From assembly GCF_045290345.1 (NCBI RefSeq), contig NZ_CP155447.1, forward strand, positions 5,580,001 to 5,644,000: DNA of 64,000 bases. Reading direction: 5' to 3'. The DNA comes from Singulisphaera sp045290345 (GTDB taxonomy: Bacteria > Planctomycetota > Planctomycetia > Isosphaerales > Isosphaeraceae). The translations under genes and the position numbers were made by a program. Below the pieces are notes generated by a model. That model had not been told where the DNA came from. It saw only the letters and a list, made by a program, of their open reading frames with translations, and ran no database searches. Below are positions 55,450-64,000 of the stretch, piece after piece. Within the stretch, counting starts at the first letter, position 1; every line of letters begins with the position of its first letter.

Positions 55450-55589
55450 GTCTCAGTGGTGCATCCGTCAGGCTCATGGATGTCGAGGATTGAGTCGAGC
55501 CAGACCCACACGACCGGCCCCTTGCCTCAATCAATCGGGATCGGTGCGAGTCCGAGGGATTGTCAGGGGCCGAGGAATTTACGGCCGTG

Positions 55590-55810
55590 CTACGGGTTGT
55601 GGCTCACCTCAACGGTTGGACATAGTCTTCCTTTGATTTGTGTGCTCGCCGCTGGGTGCTCTTCCGAAAAATCAAGGAAAACCGTGACCAACCGCTTGGC
55701 GGAATCCACCACCACGGCTTCACTGCAAATCCAGACAAGGATTCGACCGTCATGAGGTCTTGGCTCGGTCTTGACGGTCACCCTTCCGGGACCGCGACGA
55801 ACCCGCTCAT
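55590..55810 (-). pseudogene. Small frameshifted gene, unknown function
   Basis: The ATG at 55810 follows GAGGAGG. MSGFVAVPEG then meets TGA, but adding one G to the GGG run at 55781-55783 gives a continuous 73-residue protein through VTVKTEPRPHDGRILVWICS to SHNP. The sequence looks protein-like throughout. It lies antisense between the E1-like and desulfurase genes. Confidence 0.45.
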
Positions 55811-55930
55811 GGGGGAGGCCTCCTCGACGTTCTTCTCCTGATTTCCCAGAATCATCCCAGCCAATCTCTTTTCTCTTTTGCGCAGAAATATGTCTCTGTG
55901 GTGTAAGCCCTCCTGAGATCGGATCCGATC

Positions 55931-57079
55931 ATGATCTACCTCGACAACGCCGCCACGAGTTTTCCGAAGCCCGAGCCTGTGTATCAGGCCCTTGACACGT
56001 TCGCCCGGACGAGCCTGGCCAATCCTGGGCGGGCCGGGCATCGGATGGCCGTCGCCGCCGAGCGGACGTTGGATGACACGCGGCACGCCCTCAACCAGTT
56101 CTTCCGCGGCGAGAGCCCCGACCGCTGGATCTTCACGCTCAACTGTACTGATGGGTTGAACCTGGCGATCAAGGGGAGCGTGAAGCCGGGCGATCATGTC
56201 ATCACGTCGGATCTGGAGCATAACTCGGTCAGCCGGCCGTTGCGGGCGCTCGAGAAGGCCGGAGTGATCTCGTTGACTCGGCTCGCTTCGGATGGCGGCT
56301 ATCTCGATCCGGAGGCCGTCCGCAAGGCGCTTACGCCGAAGACCTCGCTCGTGGCCTTGACTCACGCCTCGAACGTCCTAGGCACCGTCCAGCCAATCGA
56401 AGCGATTGCCCCGATCGTCCGTGAGGCGAATGCCCTGTTCCTGGTCGACGCCGCACAATCGGCCGGCGTGGTCGCAATCGACCTTCGGGCCACGCCGATC
56501 GACTTTCTCGCATTCCCAGGGCACAAGTCGCTCTACGGACCGACCGGCACGGGGGCCCTCTACGTCGGTTCCCGGGCCAACCCTCGCCCCTGGCGCGAGG
56601 GAGGCACCGGCGGTGATTCGTCGAGCGAAACGCAGCCTACCCTCTTCCCTTACCTGCTCGAAGGGGGAACCCCCAACGTGCTGGGAGTCGCGGGGCTCGC
56701 CGCCGGCGTCGCCTGGGTCGCCCAGCGGGGGGTCGAGGAGATCCGCAAACATGAGGTTGCGTTGCTCCAGCGCGTCGTCGATTGGGCCGAGGGCACGGAG
56801 GGGTGGCAAATCTCCGGGCGCTGGAACCCCGGGTCGCACGTCGGAGCGCTCTCGCTCGTCGTTCCCGAGACGCTCACGCCCCAAGACTTCGGCTCGATCC
56901 TCGACACGAGTTTCGAGATCGCCGTACGACCCGGCCTCCACTGCTCTCCTTATATCCACCGCGCCCTGGGCACCTTCCCGGACGGCACCCTCCGTGTCAG
57001 CCCCGGTCCGTTCACCACGGACGAGGAGATCAGCACGTTCCTGAACGCCCTGACCGAGATCACCGCGGGCGTTCTTTGA
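55931..57079 (+). CDS. Class V aminotransferase, cysteine desulfurase type
   Basis: The 382-residue protein opens with YLDNAATSFPKPEPVYQAL and contains THASNVLGTVQPIEAI, the DAAQSAG Asp motif, the PLP Lys in AFPGHKSLYGPTGTGALYVG, and a Cys in GLHCSPYIHRALGTFPDG at the persulfide-forming position. This fits SufS/CsdB-like desulfurases, which take sulfur from cysteine. It could feed the sulfur carrier genes just upstream, but a 481-base gap suggests its own promoter. Its last 20 bases overlap the convergent gene end at 57060. Confidence 0.9.
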   Translation: MIYLDNAATSFPKPEPVYQALDTFARTSLANPGRAGHRMAVAAERTLDDTRHALNQFFRGESPDRWIFTLNCTDGLNLAIKGSVKPGDHVITSDLEHNSVSRPLRALEKAGVISLTRLASDGGYLDPEAVRKALTPKTSLVALTHASNVLGTVQPIEAIAPIVREANALFLVDAAQSAGVVAIDLRATPIDFLAFPGHKSLYGPTGTGALYVGSRANPRPWREGGTGGDSSSETQPTLFPYLLEGGTPNVLGVAGLAAGVAWVAQRGVEEIRKHEVALLQRVVDWAEGTEGWQISGRWNPGSHVGALSLVVPETLTPQDFGSILDTSFEIAVRPGLHCSPYIHRALGTFPDGTLRVSPGPFTTDEEISTFLNALTEITAGVL

Positions 57080-58253
57080 CCCCAGCCGGCTGCGCCGGTT
57101 CGACCACGATCGGCTTCGAGGATTCGGGCGCCGGTTGAGTCGAACCGCTCGGCTTGTCTGAATCGTTCGACGTCCCCTTGGCTGAACCGGCCGCCGGCAC
57201 GGTCGGGGGCAACGTGGGAGGGGCCAGGAACGGCATTGCGGTCTTGCGATGCCCTCCTTTCAAATGGAGGACGACCGGGTCCGGCGTCTTGCTCACCCGG
57301 ATCGTCTTGGTCTCCTTCTTCTCGTCGGTGGTCCCTTCGTGGGTGATGAGTTCAAGGGTCGCCTCGAGGGCGGGCTTGTCCGGGTTGTTATAGATCGTCT
57401 CAATCTTGATGGTGTAATCGCCGTCGAAGCCGCGGGGGCAAACGTAAACGCTCTCCGGATGCGTGCCGTACCCAAGTTTAATGATCGCGCCCCCGAACAC
57501 GGTTCGCGGCATGACGTCGCTTGCGGTGGCACCAAGCGGTTCTTCCACCATCAACCCGAGACTGGCATCACCCGTCCAGGTGAGTCTGACGAAGACATCG
57601 CGATACTCTGCCGCAGCCACACGAGCGAGCAGGGTCTCGGCTTCGGGGGATCGCCCCTCCTCCCGCAGGCTCTTGGCCAGGGTCTCGGCCTGCTGTCGGG
57701 CTTCGGGGCGGATCCGTTCGTCGAACCCGGGCCAGCCCAACGCAAAGAGCTTTTCGATGGCCATTGCCATACGTTCCGGAGTCTTTGTCTTCTGAGCCAG
57801 GTTGATCATCATGATCAAGGGCTCGGACCGGTGCGGGATCTTTTCGGCCGCCTCGTCCAGCAGTTTTCCAACCCGATCGTATTCGCCGTTCAGAAGCATC
57901 AAGTCAGCCACACTCACAAGGTGGTTCGGGTTGTGACTCCGCTCCGCCATGTCGGCCGCAAATCCAAGGGCGATCTTGAAGTCCTTCTCGGGCCCCTTGT
58001 TCATCTTGATCGCGAGGGCGAGCGCCTCGTACATCCAGGGCTCGGCATGCTTGCTGTGATAGGTCAGGTAGCCCCTGAGTACCGCTTCAACGTCCTGGCT
58101 CTTCTTGTTGACGTTCAGAAGAGTCACTTTATCCTTCAGGTCCTTGGACGTTTCGGTGTGCGTTCGGTAGTAGTTCTTCCAGTATTGAGCCGTGCTCGCC
58201 GACCGTTTTTGGGTCGTCACGCTCCCCTTGGGCGCGGGGGCGATCGGGATCAA
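57060..58253 (-). CDS. Helical repeat protein of unknown function, no proper start
   Basis: The ORF encodes 397 residues from TTG at 58253 with TPR-like helices (YLTYHSKHAEPWMYEALALA, VADLMLLNGEYDRVGKLLDE, PEARQQAETLAKSLREEGRS), then a beta domain (YRDVFVRLTWTGDASLGLMV, VYVCPRGFDGDYTIKIETIY) and a Pro/Ser tail. No ATG or ribosome site exists before residue ~73. The same frame is open without stop back to the A9 tract at 58429-58437, where it meets the previous gene's end. It may be expressed only as a fusion. Convergent overlap with the desulfurase gene is 20 bases. Confidence 0.75.
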   Translation of the reverse strand: MIPIAPAPKGSVTTQKRSASTAQYWKNYYRTHTETSKDLKDKVTLLNVNKKSQDVEAVLRGYLTYHSKHAEPWMYEALALAIKMNKGPEKDFKIALGFAADMAERSHNPNHLVSVADLMLLNGEYDRVGKLLDEAAEKIPHRSEPLIMMINLAQKTKTPERMAMAIEKLFALGWPGFDERIRPEARQQAETLAKSLREEGRSPEAETLLARVAAAEYRDVFVRLTWTGDASLGLMVEEPLGATASDVMPRTVFGGAIIKLGYGTHPESVYVCPRGFDGDYTIKIETIYNNPDKPALEATLELITHEGTTDEKKETKTIRVSKTPDPVVLHLKGGHRKTAMPFLAPPTLPPTVPAAGSAKGTSNDSDKPSGSTQPAPESSKPIVVEPAQPAGVKERPR

Positions 58254-58420
58254 ATGGGAAGGGGCGTCGGTAGGCTTCGCGGGGACGATCGTCAGGGGGG
58301 CATCGCGGTTCGGTTTGCCCGTCGAAGTTCGCGGCGAGGAAACGCCACCGGGACCAGGTGACTTGACGCCACGCTGGTCCCGGGAAGGTTGAACCGTTGA
58401 GGAAGGCTGGGCCGCCTCAA

Positions 58421-60088
58421 TTAGCTGCTTTTTTTTTGCGAGAAGGCACCGGCCGGTTCGGCTGACTTCGCCGGATCGGTCGCGGGAACGGACATCATGC
58501 CGCCCATGCCACCCATCCCGCCGCCCATGCCGCCGCCCATACCACCGCCCATGCCACCCATCATACCACCGCCCATACCGCCGCCCATGCCACCCATACC
58601 ACCGCCCATACCGCCACCACCGCCGCCACCCATGAGCGAGAGCGGGATGATCGCGAGGTCGGCCACCGGGTAGACCCGGATCTCGGTCGGCTGGTCTTCC
58701 GAGTCTTCATTGGTGATCGTCAGCAAGCCGTCCTTGACCGTGTAGGTCAGGCCGAGTTGCTTGAGCATCAGTCGAAGCGTCGTCTTGAGCGGCACACCTT
58801 CCAGGTCCAGGGTCACGGTCGAAGTCATCGTCTTCTCGGCCTCTTGAAGGCCGACCGGGTCGACGTAGATCGGGATCCCATTGTCGTTCGCGCCCGTGGT
58901 TGCGCTCTTGATGTACTTCAGCACGTCTTCGAGCGGGGTCTCGTTGCCGAACCCCATCGAGATCGGGTCATCCAGCTTGGCCAGGATCGACTTCGTCTTC
59001 GGGTCTCGGTCGAGCAAGTCGACCGCGCGGCCGTAGCGTCGAATCCGTCGTTCCGACAACACGCGCCACTGGTCGGCGTCGGGATACTCGAGCGTAATCG
59101 TGTCGGGGAAAGGCACCGCGGCGCGATCCACATCCTGCAGCGAGAGCATGAAGCGGAACTCTTTGAGCTGCTCGAACGCCAGCTCCTGGGCCAGGAAGCC
59201 CACCGTCTCGGCGACGAACACGCCTGCGCGGGGGGTCGGATCGTTGGGGACCAATGCCCGCGCCTTCTGGGCCAGCATCCGCGCCTCGTAGAAGGGGGCG
59301 GTGGAGGCCACGATGTCTCCCAGGCCGCCGTTGTAGAGGATGTTGTAGGTCCCCTGGGCCATGAGACTATCGAACTGGAGCATCATCACGCTGACGGTCG
59401 CCTGGTTGCGTTCGACGAGGTCGAGCGCCCGGATCCGCTGCTCGGCGGAGGCTTCGCGACGGAGCCGCTCGGCCTGCTCCTGGACGATCCGCTCTTCGGC
59501 GCGGACGGTGGAGAGGATCTGCGACTGAATGCGTCGATCGAGGTCGTTCCGGACCGCTTCGGGGACGTCGGTGGCGGAGCGAGCCACGGTCTGCGCCAGG
59601 CGGAGCGTGGTGAGCGCGGCCTCGGGCTGCCCGGCGTTGACCAGGTCACGAGCCGCCTGCAAACGCTGGTTGATGTCGGCAACGAGCTGCTGGCGAACGA
59701 TGTCGGAGATGCGGGCCGTTTCCTCGAGCGTGGCCTGGGGCTGGCGGTCGGCGGCGGGTTCAGTGCCGGCCGGGAGCGGTACCGCAGGGGGCGCCTCGGC
59801 GGCGGGGGGCTCGGCGGCAGGAGGCGCGTCCGCTGGGGCCTGGAATGCGACCTGGATCTGGGCCAGGGCTCGCTTGGCTTCGTTGTTTTGGGGATCGAGC
59901 TCGAGCGCCTTGCGGTAGAAGTTCGTCGCTTGCTCGGTCGCTCCCTGTGCAAGCGCCTGCTGGCCGAGCTCGGCGAGCTGCTTCGGCAAGGGCATCGTGT
60001 CGGCGGCTCGCGACGTGATACCGGTTAGGAGCAGGCCGCTCAACGTCAACGGCCCGAGACCTTTCCACATCCTCGCGGTTTGGGACAT
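58421..60088 (-). CDS. Secreted protein with TPR, STN-like and Gly/Met-rich regions
   Basis: The 555-residue product has a signal peptide (SQTARMWKGLGPLTLSGLLL), a TPR-like segment (GQQALAQGATEQATNFYRKA), an Ala/Pro linker, coiled coils, and a secretin/STN-like fold (NETPLEDVLKYIKSATTGAN, TVTLDLEGVPLKTTLRLMLK, GLTYTVKDGLLTI). A GGGM-rich stretch follows. It ends SQKKSS. The end is encoded CAA AAA AAA AGC AGC TAA on the minus strand, in which a -1 slip would continue into the next ORF. GGAG lies 10 bases before the ATG at 60088. Function in the envelope is inferred. Confidence 0.82.
   Translation of the reverse strand: MSQTARMWKGLGPLTLSGLLLTGITSRAADTMPLPKQLAELGQQALAQGATEQATNFYRKALELDPQNNEAKRALAQIQVAFQAPADAPPAAEPPAAEAPPAVPLPAGTEPAADRQPQATLEETARISDIVRQQLVADINQRLQAARDLVNAGQPEAALTTLRLAQTVARSATDVPEAVRNDLDRRIQSQILSTVRAEERIVQEQAERLRREASAEQRIRALDLVERNQATVSVMMLQFDSLMAQGTYNILYNGGLGDIVASTAPFYEARMLAQKARALVPNDPTPRAGVFVAETVGFLAQELAFEQLKEFRFMLSLQDVDRAAVPFPDTITLEYPDADQWRVLSERRIRRYGRAVDLLDRDPKTKSILAKLDDPISMGFGNETPLEDVLKYIKSATTGANDNGIPIYVDPVGLQEAEKTMTSTVTLDLEGVPLKTTLRLMLKQLGLTYTVKDGLLTITNEDSEDQPTEIRVYPVADLAIIPLSLMGGGGGGGMGGGMGGMGGGMGGGMMGGMGGGMGGGMGGGMGGMGGMMSVPATDPAKSAEPAGAFSQKKSS
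58429..58438 (-). promoter_or_regulatory. A9 slippery tract
   Basis: The minus strand carries C followed by nine A residues in the frame CAA AAA AAA AGC. This contains the A-AAA-AAA heptamer. A -1 shift, or one extra A in the transcript, enters the following ORF, which has no stop for 456 codons. Slippage is a possibility, not shown. Confidence 0.5.
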
Positions 60089-60630
60089 GATTGTTCGTCT
60101 CCAGAAGGGGATCCCGGCTTTACGTCCGGTACGAGCGTGGGGATGCGTCATTTTAATCAAAAGAGAACGACCGTGACTCGGCAAATCGGTTCGATTCCAC
60201 CTCTGATGGCCAGCAAGAACGGCGAATGCTCACCGAAAGCAGGCATGACCAAAATCAACTCGAGAGCTCGGCTGCGAGCGTTCTCCTACGGTTTCTCTTA
60301 TTATGCCACATAGAACACATCGAGGCACAAGTCATGCCCTTGCTCCAAATCTGGGCGACCCAAAATCGCGAACCGGCCGCTTCGCGGCGCAACGATGCGA
60401 ATTCTCAACGCGATGATTTTCGATCGCCTTTGACAGTGTTAGAGGGATGTTCTATCAACAGTTAGAGCCATTCCCGATTCGTCACTCAAGTGTAGTGTGA
60501 GGGTGCGACTGCTGACGGACCTGGTCGATTCGACCCCGCGGGCACTCATCGAATTATCTCGAATCGGTGAGTCGCCTCGAGCGAGATCGCAACGACCACG
60601 TCCCAGTCAGGGAGGAACCGAGAACTGGTC
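60089..60630. other. Divergent spacer
   Basis: Promoter region for the STN-like gene on the left and the small protein gene on the right. The 60250-60480 part is AT-richer. No gene or RNA is supported. Confidence 0.45.
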
Positions 60631-61065
60631 ATGCCTGATCGCCCTAAGAAAAAGACGCCGCCGAAGGCGAAGAAATTCGATTCCTCCTCCGTACCCGAGG
60701 ACGCAATGCTCCACGACCGCCGTGGCGGGCCCTGGCGGCGCAACCAAGGGGGCGCGGACGCTCTGGCGAAATCGACGAATCCGGATCGTAACCCAGCCGA
60801 GCGGCAGGTCAAAAAAGAGCGACGCAAGCGAGTCGATCCGACCACCTTCGAGAAGCAGTATACGGACGACGAGATCGAGTTCATGAATGCGATGCAGCAC
60901 TTCAAGATGCAATCGGGCCGATCGTTTCCCACCTATGGCGAAGTGCTCAAAGTCGCGAACGAGCTCGGTTATCGCAAAATGCTCGCGTTCAACCTGATCC
61001 AAGGCATTGACAATCCCACGGCTCGCTCGGAAGGGTCGAACGAGTCCTCGCCGAAAATCACATGA
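60631..61065 (+). CDS. Small basic protein of unknown function
   Basis: The 144-residue product has a Lys/Pro-rich start (MPDRPKKKTPPKAKKFDSSS), a charged middle and a compact helical end (KQYTDDEIEFMNAMQHFKMQ, YGEVLKVANELGYRKM). The C-terminal part suggests a small DNA- or protein-binding fold; no domain is named. GGGAGG lies 15 bases before the ATG, a slightly long spacing. Confidence 0.68.
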   Translation: MPDRPKKKTPPKAKKFDSSSVPEDAMLHDRRGGPWRRNQGGADALAKSTNPDRNPAERQVKKERRKRVDPTTFEKQYTDDEIEFMNAMQHFKMQSGRSFPTYGEVLKVANELGYRKMLAFNLIQGIDNPTARSEGSNESSPKIT

Positions 61066-61098
61066 CACCACGTCCTTTGCGGCCGTTTCGAAAAGCAA

Positions 61099-61131
61099 GA
61101 ACGACCCGGCGCCATGCAGGCTCCGGGTCGT
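61099..61131. terminator. Terminator hairpin between convergent genes
   Basis: AACGACCCGG (61099-61108) and CCGGGTCGTT (61122-61131) form a perfect 10-bp stem with a 13-base loop. It sits between genes ending at 61065 and 61158. Confidence 0.8.
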
Positions 61132-61157
61132 TACCCTCTCCTCGAGCGATTGAGCTG

Positions 61158-61985
61158 TCAGCGTGAGATCGTGACGACGGCAGGACCGTGGATCAGGCTT
61201 GCCCAGGCCACGACCGCTTCACGGGTCAGGCGAACGGCATTCGTCAGTTGATTCTCGCTTCGGTCGACCTCGGCAGCAGCGGCGGCGGTCGATTCTTGAA
61301 CCCTGTCGGCGATCCGATTCAAGGCGTAAGTCTCGTCCGTGCCGAGGTCTTCGCTCATTTCGAGCGGCTCGTCACTCGAAGCCCGTGCCGTGGCGACCAA
61401 CGCGGAGGTATCACGGTCGAAGCGGATCACCGTGGCTTCGATCACCTCCTCGAAAACTAGGTCGAGGTCCGTGCTCAGGTTCGAGCTGGCCAATTCGACC
61501 GGCTTGTTCCGATTTGTCGCTTCCGCCCAACCCTCGAATACAAGTTCGGTCAGGTCGGTGTGATCCAACGACTCGTCGCCGATGATCGCGACAGGTTCGG
61601 TGGGAAGCTCGAGGTCAATCACGATCGATTTCGACGAGTCCAAGGCCGCCAACTGAGCGCCGCTCTTGATGGATTGGTCCGTCTCACGGGTTTCGCCCGC
61701 AAGCGCGTCTTGAGCGAACAAGGCGACCGAATCATTGAGAGCCACGGCAAATTCCTCGTCCGAGACGAGTGGACGTGCGGGGGCGACCACGGACAGTGCG
61801 GCCTCGGCAGGGTCAACGGCGAAAACGTACGCCCCCGAGTCAGCCAAAGTTTCCGTGTCCCATTCAGCAAGGCGGTCATTCGCCCAGTGTTGCGCGGTAC
61901 GGGCCATCGTATCTAGATCGCGTCGAGACGGCATGCTCAAAGCTAGCCCGGCGACAAGGCCGACCAGGACCAGGCGCAACACCAT
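61158..61985 (-). CDS. Membrane-anchored protein of unknown function
   Basis: The 275-residue protein begins MVLRLVLVGLVAGLALSM, a single hydrophobic anchor or signal, followed by a long Glu/Asp/Ala-rich region without Cys (for example LVFEGWAEATNRNKPVEL). The end is helical. GGAG is 8 bases before the ATG at 61985; an ATG 11 codons earlier lacks such a site. No domain is recognised. Confidence 0.65.
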   Translation of the reverse strand: MVLRLVLVGLVAGLALSMPSRRDLDTMARTAQHWANDRLAEWDTETLADSGAYVFAVDPAEAALSVVAPARPLVSDEEFAVALNDSVALFAQDALAGETRETDQSIKSGAQLAALDSSKSIVIDLELPTEPVAIIGDESLDHTDLTELVFEGWAEATNRNKPVELASSNLSTDLDLVFEEVIEATVIRFDRDTSALVATARASSDEPLEMSEDLGTDETYALNRIADRVQESTAAAAAEVDRSENQLTNAVRLTREAVVAWASLIHGPAVVTISR

Positions 61986-62298
61986 CGGTCGTTCTCCGCG
62001 ATATCGTTGTGTCGTCATTGCAGTTTGATCCGTTCAATGGGGTCGTCTGATGTCATCCGTGGTGACCCATTGATCCTTCGGTGTCAAATAGTATCGACAA
62101 GGAAGACTCGAACCTTTAGCGATTCCAGGTCATCTGGAAGGTTCAGATAAAGAATCCTGGCCGGGTAAGCCAGAGCGTGGGGCAGGCGGAGGGATGGTAG
62201 CGATTTCGCGTTGCTCGACGGGGGGAAATCCGTAGGATGACGATGGGTTCCGAAAGAGATAGCGATGAAGTCGATTCGATCCAAAGGAGTGGACTGCG

Positions 62299-63282
62299 AT
62301 GGGCAAGACGGTCCTGGTGACAGGTGCGGGGGGATTCATTGGGAGTCACCTGACCGAACGTCTGGTCCGTGATGGCCACACCGTGCGGGTCTTGACCCGG
62401 TACAACGGCCGGGATGAGCGCGGCCATCTCGATGGACTTCCTTCAGAGATCGTGGGAGCACTGGAAGTGCACCGGGGTGACCTGAAGGACCCGGAGGCGG
62501 TCCGCAAAGCCGTTGAGGGGCGAGCCTGGGTGTTTCACCTAGGGGCGCTGATTGCGATCCCTTACTCGTACCAGAACCCGTACGACGTGGTGCAGACGAA
62601 CGTCCTTGGCACCGCCCACGTGCTCGACGCTTGCCGTTCGAGCAGCGCCCTCGAGCGGGTCGTACTGACGTCGACGTCCGAGGTGTACGGGACCGCGCAG
62701 TTCGTACCGATTGACGAACGCCACCCGCTACGGGGGCAGTCCCCCTATGCCGCCACGAAAATCGCCGCCGACGCATTGGGTGAAAGCTACCACCGCGCGT
62801 TTGGGTTACCTGTCACGATCCTCCGACCGTTCAACACGTTCGGACCGCGCCAGTCGGCGCGGGCGATCATCCCGACCATCATCAGTCAGGCTCTGACGCG
62901 CCCGTTGATTCGACTGGGGAGCCTGGACCCCCGCCGCGACCTCACCTACGTCAAAGATACGGTCTCAGGGTTCGTGGCCATCGCCAAATGTGACGCAGCA
63001 ATCGGCCAAGCGGTCAATATCGGCCGTGGTGACGACGTCTCCATCGGTGAGTTGGTCGAGCGGATCGCCGCGCGACTCGGGACACCGATCCAGGTCGAGA
63101 CCGATTCCGAACGGGTCCGCCCCGCCGCCAGCGAGGTCGGCCGACTCCTGGCCGGGACGAACCTCGCCAAAGAGCTTTGGGGCTGGTCGCCGCAATATTC
63201 ACTCGACGAGGCGCTCGATGAGACGATCGCCTGGATCCGCGACAACATCGCCCGATTCCGGGTCGATGCGTACACGACCTGA
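62299..63282 (+). CDS. NAD-dependent epimerase/dehydratase, LegB/RmlB-like
   Basis: The 327-residue short-chain dehydrogenase has TGAGGFIGSHL at the NAD site, HLGALIAIPYSYQNP, TSTSEVYGTAQF with the catalytic Ser/Thr, SPYAATKIAAD with Tyr and Lys, ILRPFNTFGPRQSARAIIP, and DLTYVKDTVSGF. It resembles nucleotide-sugar 4,6-dehydratases such as LegB and RmlB. It would modify sugars for surface polysaccharide. AAGGAG is correctly placed before the ATG. The exact sugar is undecided. Confidence 0.9.
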   Translation: MGKTVLVTGAGGFIGSHLTERLVRDGHTVRVLTRYNGRDERGHLDGLPSEIVGALEVHRGDLKDPEAVRKAVEGRAWVFHLGALIAIPYSYQNPYDVVQTNVLGTAHVLDACRSSSALERVVLTSTSEVYGTAQFVPIDERHPLRGQSPYAATKIAADALGESYHRAFGLPVTILRPFNTFGPRQSARAIIPTIISQALTRPLIRLGSLDPRRDLTYVKDTVSGFVAIAKCDAAIGQAVNIGRGDDVSIGELVERIAARLGTPIQVETDSERVRPAASEVGRLLAGTNLAKELWGWSPQYSLDEALDETIAWIRDNIARFRVDAYTT

Positions 63283-63372
63283 CACTTCGTCGTTGACGAT
63301 CGGCGGGCGGGCCACATCGCGCGGATTACGCGATCACAAGGCCCGCTCCTCGACCACCGCTCGGCTCTGGCT

Positions 63373-63615
63373 TCAACGCCCGATCGCGCTCGCACCGTCC
63401 TGCTTCAACCAGACCGACTTATCATCAATCTCGGGGGGCAACGATCGTCCAGTTCGAAGCTGACAGGCTGGGCAATCCGTCGGGTGCCCTTCGAAACCCC
63501 TCTGGCTCGACTCAAGCGGCGGCGTTGTTTCCGGCCGTTCCACCTGTGCAGCGACGGTGAAAATTGCGCCTGAAATGAGCGCAAACCAAACCACTCCATT
63601 GCAGACACTACGCAT
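63373..63615 (-). CDS. Small exported protein
   Basis: The 80-residue product starts with a signal peptide (MRSVCNGVVWFALISGAIFT) and continues with a short mature part containing one CPAC motif. GAGGA is correctly spaced before the ATG at 63615. The CxxC could bind a metal or form a disulfide. Function is unknown. It converges with the epimerase gene. Confidence 0.6.
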   Translation of the reverse strand: MRSVCNGVVWFALISGAIFTVAAQVERPETTPPLESSQRGFEGHPTDCPACQLRTGRSLPPEIDDKSVWLKQDGASAIGR

Positions 63616-64000
63616 GAATATCCTCAGAATCCTCTAGCCAATTGGAAAGGGCAAATCGGGGGGGGGAAATTGGCAGGCAAGTTGGCGGGTACGACCAAGA
63701 ATCCCTGGGCAGGCCTAGAAGTATCTCATATTTGTGTGACTCTTTCAACAGAAGTTCCGAAGCTGCTCTCACGACAATGACAAAAACGCACCGTGTTGGC
63801 CCAAGATGAGCGGACCAACAACCCGCGGTTTCCTGAAGCGAGGAATAGGGATCGCTCGTGAGGATGGTGCCGGCGGGTGAATCGATCTGGTTCGACGATC
63901 AGCCGATCGTCGCCAAAATCAGGATGACCCAGCTCTATTGGCAAGTCGCCACCTCAAGGAATGGGAATCGAGCAAGGTCTCGCGCTCGGATTGCCACTGA
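63616..64000. other. Window end, no gene recognised
   Basis: No supported coding sequence is seen. Part of a gene may begin beyond the window edge. Confidence 0.4.

Noticed and set aside
1..64000. tRNA genes
   Set aside because: No clear cloverleaf with TTCRANNC arm was noticed by eye; a covariance search would be decisive.

Overview
The window reads as chromosome of a high-GC planctomycete, most likely Isosphaeraceae-like (inference from gene content, no search run). Lineage markers are a DUF1501 protein, a DUF1559 prepilin-like protein with an H-x9-DG motif, an ECF sigma factor fused to an envelope domain, secreted Gly-rich and Gly/Met-rich proteins, and many single-gene units on alternating strands with short spacers.

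Layout. 0-5.5 kb: sigma/polysaccharide-export fusion, zinc-ribbon DUF4177-like protein, PaaK-like adenylating ligase. 5.4-10.5 kb: an accessory island bounded by two direct copies of a ~190-bp repeat. It holds four copies of a ~120-bp element with imperfect inverted ends, two secreted proteins of unknown function, a decayed IS701-family element inserted at the edge of one small element, and truncated small genes. 10.6-24.9 kb: TGS GTPase, two-gene signalling unit (REC-ATPase, REC-histidine kinase), aldose epimerase, Ldh_2 dehydrogenase, RbsD/FucU, a clan-CD-like secreted protein, a degenerate CbiA-like protein, and a large MscK-like channel. 25-35 kb: ankyrin protein, DacB carboxypeptidase, the sdhCDAB operon, RNase P RNA (rnpB) and a YbaK-like deacylase. 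35-52 kb: PutA, secreted SnoaL-like protein, a Gly-rich protein with 14 exact-length 18-residue repeats, S9 peptidase, DUF1501, a sugar isomerase-like protein, DUF1559, SnoaL-like protein. 52-57 kb: a SAM-I riboswitch, a threonine-synthase-family enzyme, a CysO-like sulfur carrier, a MoeB/ThiF-type E1 enzyme and a cysteine desulfurase. 57-64 kb: two envelope ORFs joined by an A9 slippery tract, small conserved proteins and a sugar-nucleotide epimerase/dehydratase.

Most interesting: the SAM-riboswitch/threonine-synthase-like/CysO-like/E1/desulfurase neighbourhood, which suggests a SAM-controlled, sulfur-carrier-dependent route to homocysteine or cysteine. Next are the mobile-repeat island with a nested insertion, the A9 slip site that could fuse two ORFs, and a window-wide pattern of single-base indels in G/C runs, which may be real decay or homopolymer sequencing error.
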